From Coenobita brevimanus (lineage: Eukaryota > Arthropoda > Malacostraca > Decapoda > Coenobitidae): DNA of 64,000 nt. The notes under the pieces were generated by a model that saw only the letters and a program-made list of their open reading frames with translations, was not told the DNA's origin and made no database searches. The stretch spans positions 36,080,322 through 36,144,321 of the forward strand of contig CM064732.1 in assembly GCA_032717465.1 (NCBI GenBank). Reading direction: 5' to 3'. This document shows positions 55,228 to 64,000 of this stretch, one piece after another. Position 1 is the first letter of the stretch. Each line of letters opens with the position of its first letter. A program made the translations under genes and the position numbers.

Positions 55228-58200
55228 GAACAGGGTGGTCCTCCCGAGGAAGATGGCAAGCTGGTGACAGGGAGAGCAGGAGCTCCCGTTTCACCAACCC
55301 TCAGGACCACTTCCTGACAATCTCCCTTTGCTGAACATATTCAGTGTTTTCATTAACACAGAGTGTAGGTCAGCTTACTTTCACAATACCGCTACCTCGA
55401 ACTGTATACACCACACAACATGCACATTAAATATCACACCTTCTATTTCCATCCCCCCTTGGCAATGTCCACTGCATTATTGTCAGTAAATTCAGTGGTA
55501 CCTCAGATTGCCACCACCGGCAGGGTAGGGCTGGCGGCACAGGGTCCTCCTGGTCGCAATCAAGAGACTGTGCCGACAGCAGTTGTTGCAAACACTTGTT
55601 GTCATCACAGAAGTGCGGGTTCAGCCTTGTATTTCAATTATATCTGTGGTCTTATACCACTCTGATTTCTGTTCACTTTTTCCTCCAATCTATAAACCCT
55701 CTAGCCCTGTTCTTCACAGAAACCCAAATCTCTTTCTCGATTGACATATCCCCATTTTGTTTTCGTGGCTACCATCTGCTCACAAACTTCCGTAACAAAG
55801 GTGGCACCTCTTCTTCTGTCAAATCTGAATTTGCAATTGACACTGTCTTGAACATCATTAATTTTCATCTAACTCTGATTACTCATTATACAGACTAAAT
55901 TACCTAAATATTACCAAATATATAAGTATAGTCTATCACTCCCCCAGTGCTTCTTCAGAACCCAGCGTACTTGACATTATAGCCAAACTTTAACCTCATC
56001 CTTACCCCTGAATATACCATTCTTTGTTATTTTAACATCCATAATGTACAATGGTTATTGTATTCTACCAGGACTGACGATACTGGTCTAGTATGCGAGA
56101 TGTTTGCAGAATCGTTCAATGTCATGCAACTGGTAAAACAGCCAACCAGGATATTAGATAATCCTACTTATAATGTCAGTCTCTTGGACATATTCCTGAC
56201 AAATACCTCACATCAATACAGGATAGAAGCACTGTCACCACTTGGATCCTCTGACTACAATCTCACCAAATTCTCATTAGTCAGTTGCCCCAAACCTCCC
56301 CATTCTGAACCTGTCAGGCTGACCAGATGGCACTCTGATAGGGCAGACTGGGTTGGATTTCGAAATTATCTTGCTGATATTCCATCGCATCCTTTCTTCT
56401 CAAGTGACATCAATTCTATCGAGTCCCACATTAACGACTTAACACAAACTGGTATGGAATTGTTCATAGCCAGTCGACAGTTTGCTAAAAGATCAGACTC
56501 TCCAAAATGATTTGACAAACTGTGCTAGAAGCAACGACCAAATAGCCCTTAGCATATAACTTTTACTTAAAATCAGAACATCTGAATCTCTAAGTCAGTT
56601 TAAAATTGCTAGAAACCATGCAAAAGCAGTAATAAATATCCCTAAATCATAATTTCTTTAACTACCAAGCATCCAAATTATTAAATATTCCTAATAACAA
56701 TAGAATATTCTCGTCAAGTTTCACTTCTTTCAGTGATAACTTTTAACAGGTCACCACCCATTCCCCCACTAAATTCGTCAAATGGTAACTTAATAAGTGA
56801 CCCATGTGGAAAAGTGAACATCCTTGCCGGTACATTTGCCGAAAATTCGGTCCGAATGTCCCTGTACTAACTTGACTCTCCCAAAATTACTCCACTTCAG
56901 AGACAGACTGGATACGTAAAATCCATCCTAGACATTTTACCAACCAACAAAGCACCAGGTTCAGATGGAATTCCTTCAGTTTGTTTTGGAATAGTGTTTC
57001 CCAGAACTTGCTCCTATTCCAGCTAAATTATTCATACTATGGGTACATACTTCTTCATTCCCTAATTCTTGTAAAGAGGCCAATGACCCAGTTCCGAAGA
57101 AAGGAAGTTCCTCTTACCCCTCTGATTACAGACTAATAGCTAAAACATCTTCTCTTGGTAAAGTATTTGATATTGTAAATACAGTAATAAGCATATTATT
57201 AAACACCTTGAATCCTACAACTTAATTAGTGACAGACAGTATGGTTTTCATCAAGAAATATCCCCTGTTGATGTACTCAGTCTCCTGACTTATGCCATTC
57301 ATTAATCAATTGACCAGCATGGAGAAACCAGTGCTGTAGCCCTAGTTATTTCTAAAGCTTTTGACAGAGTGTGGCACCGTTCCCTGCTAGTGCTGTCCAA
57401 ACTCCCTTGCTATGGCCTATTATCTTTTGTTTTACTGATTTCCTAATATCTCAGTGACAGAAGGATAAAAGTATATTATATATTCCAATTTCCTCTCGAT
57501 TAGTGCCAGCGTGCCTCAAGGATCAGTTCTGGCTCCAACCCTATCCCTAATTCATATTAATTACCTTTTATCTGTCACTCATAATCCTATTCACTCATCT
57601 GCAGATGACTCAACACTTTACTGTTCATTCGCACTTATACACCCATTCACAGAGTTTAATATCTGTAACTCACATCTCAGTACAGCATTCTCCAGAAATG
57701 AAGACTTATGTAATGTCACTGAGTGAGGACAAAATAAGAGTCTCATTTATCACTAGGAAACCTAACCTATGCATTTTAGTAATAGGCAGATATTGCCTGA
57801 TTCCTACATTACCTTCAATGCCACTAATATTGCTATCTCAAAAAGCATTGAAATTCTCGGTGTTTCACTTAACAGTGCCCTCAGCTGAGCCTGTCATGTT
57901 ACATCACTTGCTAAAAACCGCTTCAAAGAAACTTAGGTTATTGTACAAAGTCCGTAATTTCTTCACTAACTAGCATTTAGCTATAAGTCACAAGAGTCAT
58001 GTGCACTCTCAGATGGAATATTGCTCCCCCTTGTGGAGTGGAAGTGGAGAGGTTGCACTAAAACACCTGGACAAAATTCATAACAAAGTTGTTAGAATTA
58101 TTAATGACCCTGCTATTGCAAATGAACTACCTCCCCTATAAGTAAGAAGTAATGATGCCAACCTTGCATTATTTTACAGATAATTTTATGGTAAATGTCA

Positions 58201-58445
58201 TATGAAGTTGCATCCACCGTGCCACCTCTCCACGCCTTCCCACACGCTACACTGGCATCAGGTAGCGCTCATGACTGGACTGTCACACTGCCATATTGCA
58301 GAACTCCTGCCTATCAGAATTTTTTTATTCCCCGAACTGCATCTCTTTGGAACTTGCATCCCCAGAATGGTTTCCTTCCAAACATCAATCCTCGGCTGTT
58401 CAAGTCCAACTGTTACAGAATTTTTATGAATGCAGGACACCTGTA
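55228..58445 (+). pseudogene. LINE J2 (forward), decayed near full length
   Basis: The 5' UTR (55,228-55,420) resembles that of J1 (AGGAGCTCCCGTTTCA shared with GGAGCTCCCGTTTCATCAG). The endonuclease pieces are SINPLALFFTETQISFSIDI, PFCFRGYHLLTNFRNKGGT and LSPLGSSDYNLTKFSL near 56,240. RT pieces are APGSDGIPS near 56,960, the ISKAFDRVWHRSL box near 57,350, VPQGSVLAPTLSLIHIN near 57,515, and SSADDSTLY near 57,600 (YADD now SADD). The C-terminal end FIPRTASLWNLHPQ..FMNAGHL lies at 58,320-58,443. Many stops and indels occur. Clearly the same family as 30,486-33,560 but much older. Confidence 0.85.
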
Positions 58446-59043
58446 ATTTGGCGTATGGATTTTTTTTCTTGTTTTCCTTCCTCTGTTCATCTCCTGTATA
58501 AAAAGAAAATGGTCTGACTCACACCATGTGGATTTGAGACAGCCAGTGTTCAGAGAGTTATTTTTATGATAAGGAATAGAGACAGTGAATAAAGAGAAAT
58601 GAGAGTGATGGAGAACAGTACCTGGAGTAAAGCGATGGAGATGATGAAGCGAACGAAATGTACGGAAAATAAAGCAAGAAGGCGTATGGTATATTAAGAG
58701 ATCACATACGGCGTTTTTACCCAGCTTATTTTATTTTTTTATTCATATGCTTTTCCTTCCAGTGTTTTGTTATTTAAAAAAAAATGTAGTACGTTAATTT
58801 AGTTCTTGCAAATCATTACCCTGTTGCCAGAATACTCTCTGCGAATTTTAATTCAGTCTTTTTCTTTCCACTGATTTACACACCATCGGCCCTGGCTTCT
58901 AGGTAAGAAGTGGTGGAGTTTGTTTCATTAACCCTGTCAGTCTGAGTGCGTCGTTTTGATATTCTTTGGCTGTAACCATACAATATTACTCAGGTCATGT
59001 GCTACATATCAAACTGTACAGGTTAGATACTTCATTCAGTAAC
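58446..59043. other. Unassigned sequence
   Basis: AT-rich, with a TTAACCCTGTCAGTCTGAGT sequence at 58,928 that could be a TTAA-type element end; no partner end was found. Confidence 0.45.
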
Positions 59044-60375
59044 TATCTATCTATCTATCTATCTATAGCCCGACGCCCTAATCCCGCAAAGGGTGGCCGT
59101 GGACAAAACCCCTCCAAGTCGCTCTGATTCGACTACCCTCCCCCCAACTCACCTCCCCCTCCCTCATATACCTCTCAACTCCATCCCTCCACCTCATCCT
59201 CGGTCTACCTCTCCCTCTCCCTCCCTCCACCTCTCCTACATACACCCTCTTAGTCAGTCTTTCATTCTCCATTCTCTCCACATGTCCAAACCACCTCAGT
59301 GTATTTCTCCTAATCTTCTCAACCACATCCACATCTACCCCACAACGTTCCTTCACTTCTTTTTTCGTCAACCTGTCCCTCCACGTCACTCCACATGCTC
59401 CTCTCAAGTAACTCATTTCCACTGCTCTCACTATTGACTTGTTCCCCTCTTGCAAGGTCCATGCCTCGCTTCCATACGTCAGGGTAGGGATCACAATACT
59501 ATCATGCAGTGACTTCTTAACTTCCATACTCACCTCCCTATTTCTCATCACTGTTTTCAGTGTACCAACAACCTTCCTTCCCTGCTGTACCCTTTCACGC
59601 ACTTCATCCCCCAGAGTTCCATCCTTACTCATCACACTACCCAAGTACTTGAATGCACTCACATTCTGCACATCCTCACCATCTAACCTCACTGTACACT
59701 CTGTGACTTCATTCCTCTCAAACATCATAACTTTACTTTTGTTTACATTAACTTTCAGATTCCTCCTCCTACACACTGTCCCAAATTCATTCACCAAACC
59801 TTGCAACTCCCATTCATCTTCACTCAACAGTACTGTATCATCAGCAAACAGCAACATCGGAAGCTTCCAAATCTCACCCTCATTAATTAGAGCCACCCCC
59901 ACATCCACTGCCCTACCCTGCACCTCCTTTACAACCCCATCCATGTATATATTAAACAGCCATGGAGACATCACACAACCCTGTTTCAGTCCCACATTGA
60001 GATCAAAGAACTCACTCAGCTCACCATCCACTCGCACCGTAGCCCTAGCTCCCTCGTACATATTCTTCACAGCACTTAGTAACTTCCCCTCCACTCCATA
60101 TATTCTTAATACCTTCCACATACCTTGCCTATCTATTCTGTCATAAGCTTTCTACAAGTCCATGAAGGCAGCATACACTTTCCTTCCCTTCTCTAGATAC
60201 TTCTCCACTAAACATCTTAGAACAAATATCTGATCTACACACCCTTTTCCCTTCCTAAATCCCCCTTGTTCTTCTCCGCAACTAGCTCCTCTGTCATATG
60301 CCTAACCCTGTCAATGAGTATTCTACCATATTTTTTACCAGTCACACTAAGAAGGCAAATACCCCTAAGAAGGCA
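59044..60375 (-). mobile_element. LINE family R copy E (reverse)
   Basis: The (TATC)n tail at 59,044-59,066 is followed by the 3' end (reverse of GGGCGTCGGGCTATAGATAG). The coding part runs leftwards from about 60,375. The upstream end shows a small duplication of AAGAAGGCAAATAC at 60,349 and 60,367. Confidence 0.88.
59078..60121 (-). pseudogene. LINE family R RT, copy E (347-codon open part)
   Basis: Open reverse frame from MWKVLRIYGVEGKLLSAVKN through FFDLNVGLKQGCVMSPWLFN, LLFADDTVLLSEDEWE, VNVNKSKVMMFERNEVTECT, KYLGSVMSKDGTLGDEV, NTLRWFGHVERMENERLTKR to VHGHPLRD. The FFDLNVGLKQGC variant places it with copies A and B. Upstream of 60,121 the frame is broken (a stop in FMDL-kAYD) although RT box A and the GICLLSV region are recognisable to 60,370. 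Catalytic FADD is intact. A short deletion after GEGS near the C-terminus shortens it relative to copy A. Confidence 0.85.
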
Positions 60376-61330
60376 AATACACCTTCATTAATAAGTTAAA
60401 ATATGATGAAAATGTTGTCTAGTCTCAGGAAGAAAATTAAAAAGTACTCGACCCGAACTTGCAAATCTGCTCAGTTCGATCACGCCTCTTTTATGTAATG
60501 CTTCTTATCCCTAGACGATTTAGTACACTGGGACGCTTTTGCGTTAATACTGCCTAATGATATAATTCAACTTAGAAGAGCTCCGTAGTGAAAAAGCTAA
60601 TGACTACCCGTACTTTCCCTAACTTGAGCAAGTATGGTAGGAGACCTTTAAGAGGAATAAAACTGTATGAAGACATCAGGAATAAAACGGAGAAAACGTA
60701 ATTGTTAACATCCCACAACGTTGACGTCTTCCTGTATTTTTTTTTTTTTTTCTACTAGCGAACGGTGAAGTCAGGGAGAAAGCCCCGTTGTGGTGATGAA
60801 TTTATGAAGTCCATATATAACCAACCCTGTTGATAAAGGCTCTACTATACTATTAAAATCGTTTGGAGTTAGCAAGAGTTAAATAAAACTGACGTCTTCT
60901 TAATGAACGGCTTAACAATACTACGATGATGTGTTTACATAATTATGGTAGCTGATTTTTGCTACTACCTCACAGTTTTATATAGACTAAGAGTTTTTAC
61001 GCATATTACTAATCCCCGTCCCCCTCTGTCTGTCTTTCTGTCTGTCTGTCTGTCTAAAACATTTGTGCTTCATGTCTTCTCAGCATGTCTGTGTTATGTA
61101 AATGGAAAACGATGTGAGCCTGCAAAAGCTCCCTCAGGCTTTTTTTTTTTTTTTTTTACCCATTTATTTCGGTCCCTCGACGTGACAGCATCCTCATCAT
61201 TTCCAATCCGTCACTACAATATTAAGTTCATTTTAAATCATACCACCTTGAGACTATATTATTCATATTAGGACGTAACTGAATTCCCGAGGGAATTGGT
61301 GAAGGCTGACTTAACCCATACGGTTCCAAA
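60376..61330. other. Unassigned sequence
   Basis: No supported gene. Contains a CTGT-rich patch (61,028-61,052) and T-homopolymers. Confidence 0.5.
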
Positions 61331-62330
61331 AGTCTCTGGTGGTGCCCTCCTTTCTCTCTACCTCATTCACCTTTTCCTTTCCTTCCCCCCTCGTTACCGA
61401 TAACTCATAATCTCATCCTTCGCAAGAATTATTTATTTTTTCCTCCCTCCCACTCTTTCCTTCCCTCTTCTTTACCTCTTCTCATTCCTTTCTCTCTGTG
61501 CCCCTTTACTTCCTTCCGACACAGTCATCCCATTTTCTCACACTCCGTTGCCCCCTTTCCCTATACCTCTCACTTTTCCTCTCCCCTTCCTCCCTACGTT
61601 CCCTTTCCCCCTCGCACATTCCTTCTCCCTCTCTCCCCATCCTTTCCACCTCCCACCTTACTTCTTACTCTCTCTCATTCTTACTCGTCTGTCCATTCCC
61701 TTCTGTCTAAGCATTTTCTTTTTACTTTTACTCTTTCCTCCCTCTTCCCCCCTCTCTCCCTCTCTTTACTTTCCACTCACCCTCCCATCCATCCTACTCG
61801 CACATTCTATCTCATTCTTCCCCTCTTCCCTCTCATCCTTCCTTTCATTTGTGCGTTTCATCCTACTTTAATTCCTTCATCCCTCTACCTTTTCTCCTAC
61901 AAGTGCATTTTTTTTTCTTTCTCTCTCAATATCCCTTTTTACCTTCCACTCACTCTCCCTGACATCCTAACTAAGTATTATTTCTCTCCCCTTCTCTCCA
62001 CATCCCTCACCAGTCACAGTTCCCTCCTGAGCAAATCACTTTCTCCCCTTCCACCCTACCTGTTTTGTCCGTATTTCCCTCTCGCCTCATTCTCTACCAG
62101 CCTCGATCCTTTCTACCCTCCTTACCACACGTTCATCTTCCCTTTGTGTTTTCTTCCTCCTCACCTCTTCTTCCCTGCCTTCCCTCCTACCCATACATTC
62201 CTTATCCCTTCTTCCTTCTTCTCATCTCCGTCTGGCCTCACTTTCTCTTACCTTTGTCGTCCCTCCTTCTCGCACAACCTTTCTTCCTATTTCTAAGCCC
62301 GTCTCTCCCTCTTTGCTGGTTTTCGACTAC
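61331..62330. repeat. Pyrimidine-rich tract, about 1 kb
   Basis: The plus strand is dominated by C and T (CCTTCC, CTCTCC, TTTCCC phrases) with few purines. The open frames here (S, L, F and P rich) are compositional artefacts. Confidence 0.85.
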
Positions 62331-62407
62331 TATACTGCATCTGCCCTTCTATCTGTTCCTGTGTTCATGTTAATACTTCTCTCAGACAGTCTACCTTTTT
62401 GTCACTC

Positions 62408-62424
62408 AGTGTGTGTGTGTGTGT

Positions 62425-62521
<97 letters not shown>

Positions 62522-62537
62522 TCTAAATATATATATC

Positions 62538-62572
<35 letters not shown>

Positions 62573-62574
62573 AT

Positions 62575-62620
<46 letters not shown>
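62408..62620. repeat. (GT)n then (AT)n, about 210 bp
   Basis: (GT)n at 62,408-62,519 with one GTAT interruption, then AT-rich and (AT)n to 62,620. Confidence 0.97.
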
Positions 62621-62622
<2 letters not shown>

Positions 62623-64000
62623 TTCTGTAGCTATTTCTTCTACTGATAAAGCAGATCTCTTCGCACAGACTTTCTCCTCCAATTCCACCTTAGACGATTC
62701 CGGTGCTGTTCCTCCATCTCTTCCCCCCTCTGACTTCCTCATGGCTGACATTAAAATTTCTTCAGTTAATGTATTTTCTGCCATTACTGGCCTCAATACT
62801 AACAAGGCATATGGGCCTGATGGGGTCCCTACTGTTGTTCTCAAGAACTGTGCTTCTGTGCTTACACCCTGCCTAGGGAAACTCTTTCGCCTTTGTCTGT
62901 CAACTTGTACCTTTCCTTCTTGCTGGAAGTTTGCTCTCATTCAACCAGTCCCAAAGAAGGGTGACCACTCCCAACCCTCCAACTATCGTCCAATTGCTTT
63001 AACGTCCTGTATTTCAAAAGTTTTCGAGTCAATTCTCAATAGAAAAATTTTAAGGCATCTTTCCTATCACAACCTTCTTTCCGATCGTCAGTACGGGTTC
63101 CGTCAGGGACGCTCCACTGGCGATCTTCTCACCTACCTTTCAGACTCCTGGTCATCCTCCTTTCGGGACTTTGGCGAAAGCTTTGCCATTGCACTTGACA
63201 TCTCAAAGGCTTTCGATCGAGTCTGGCATAAATCTTTAATTTCCAAACTGCCCTCCTACGGTTTCTATCCTTCTATCTGTGCCTTCATCGCTAGCTTCCT
63301 TTCTGGTCGTTCTATTGCCGCTGTTGTAGACGGCCATCGTTCTTCTCCTAGATCTATCAACAGTGGTGTTCCTCAGGGCTCTGTCCTATCACCTACTCTC
63401 TTCCTTTTATTCATCAATGATCTTCTAAGCTGCACATCTAACCCTATCCACTCATACACTGATGACTCCACCCTTCACCTTTCCATTCGGTTCCCGCAAC
63501 ACCCATCTCAACAGTTACTTCAACAAACAAGGGATGAGGCTATGGCACACCTAATGTCTGACTTGGCTCGTATCTCTGACTGGGGTAAAAATAATATGGT
63601 TGTTTTTAATGCATCTAAGACTCAGTTCTTACACCTATCAACCCGACAAAATCTTCCACAGGTATACCCACTAATGTTTAATAATATTCAGCTTAATCCT
63701 GCATCATCCTTGAACATGCTTGGGGTTTCATTTACTCGGGACTTATCTTGGAAAGATCATGTTACATCTCTTGTAAAATCTGCTTGCAAGAGATTGGGTG
63801 TGCTAATCAGACTCCGCTCTTTCTTTACCCCTGCACAATTGTTGACTCTATACAGGGGTTTTATCTGCCCCTGTGTGGAGTACAACTCTCATGTGTGGGG
63901 AGGCTCCCCACATACAGCTCTTCTCAATAGGGTGGAGTCAAAGGCTTTTCGTCTCATTAACTCTCCTCCTCTTACTGACTCCCTTCAACCTCTGTCTCTT
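62621..64000 (+). CDS. LINE J1 reverse transcriptase, open to window edge
   Basis: A single frame is open for 460 codons from the (AT)n edge to base 64,000, with neither start nor stop in view. It is 5'-truncated (no endonuclease). Landmarks are STDKADLFAQTFSSNSTLDD, YGPDGVPTVVLKNC, IQPVPKKGDHSQPSNYRPIA, LSDRQYGFRQGRSTGDLL, IALDISKAFDRVWHKSL (box A), INSGVPQGSVLSPTLFLLFI (box B), SYTDDSTLHLS (box C) and LNMLGVSFTRDLSWKDHVTS. The end of the window lies in VESKAFRLINSPPLTDSLQP. Box C has YTDD rather than the YADD seen in the decayed J1 copy at 14.8 kb. The absence of stops implies a young insertion. Confidence 0.9.

Noticed and set aside
58928..58960. TTAACCCTGTCAGTCTGAG as a transposon end
   Set aside because: No partner end with a matching inverted sequence was found.
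61498..62373. Proline, serine and leucine-rich ORFs
   Set aside because: Produced by pyrimidine-rich composition; no domain or codon structure.

Overview
The window is repeat-dominated animal DNA. I found no single-copy host gene with exon structure, no rRNA and no free-standing tRNA gene. Nearly every recognisable coding stretch belongs to a transposable element (TE): APE-type LINEs, DNA transposons (piggyBac, PIF/Harbinger, Tc1/mariner, pogo/Tigger-like, hAT-like), tRNA-derived SINEs and TTAA-flanked non-autonomous elements. Long (AT)n, (GT)n, (CT)n, (GATA)n and (ATT)n tracts are unusually common. The element mix and extreme dinucleotide microsatellite load suggest an arthropod, most likely a decapod crustacean. 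That is an inference from general knowledge, not a database match.

Layout. 1-5.5 kb: decayed piggyBac transposase, LINE copy A (here called family R, with FADD and WFGHV motifs) ending in (GATA)n, then a TTAA-type element remnant carrying a reverse SINE. 5.7-7.3 kb: 5'-truncated LINE with a 15-bp target-site duplication (TSD). 7.3-9.8 kb: tandem and simple repeats. 9.8-12.1 kb: large inverted repeat with a hammerhead-ribozyme-like motif in both arms, probably Penelope-like. 12.4-13.5 kb: an unidentified broken coding stretch. 13.9-17.2 kb: reverse LINE J1. 17.2-18.6 kb: family R copy B with a second LINE nested inside. 20.6-27.7 kb: an old CR1/L2-like LINE split by three insertions, including a TTAA MITE and a PIF/Harbinger transposon. 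29.1-30.5 kb: TTAA-flanked element. 30.5-33.6 kb: nearly open reverse LINE J2. 34.0-35.7 kb: family R copy C, almost intact. 35.7-43.5 kb: mariner fragment, hAT MITE, degenerate tetranucleotide repeats and a Tigger-like MITE between (AT)n blocks. 43.5-47.9 kb: reverse RTE-clade LINE whose endonuclease is interrupted by a twin-primed family R copy (D). 48.2-48.6 kb: a second SINE family. 48.6-51.7 kb: a 3.1-kb DNA transposon with 31-bp terminal inverted repeats (TIRs) and an unusual SDNC/GQNKN transposase, interrupted by a SINE. 51.8-52.9 kb: truncated Tc1. 55.2-58.4 kb: decayed J2. 59.0-60.4 kb: family R copy E. 61.3-62.3 kb: pyrimidine-rich tract. 62.6-64.0 kb: a J1 reverse transcriptase open to the window edge.

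How it fits together. The window is a nested insertion record. Exact TSDs, frame-continuous host elements and a twin-priming inversion give relative ages. Many elements abut (AT)n tracts at one or both ends, so TA microsatellites seem to act as preferred landing sites, to be seeded by element tails, or both. The best candidate for an under-described system is the 48,642-51,726 transposon; the hammerhead-bearing inverted repeat at 9.8-12.1 kb is second.
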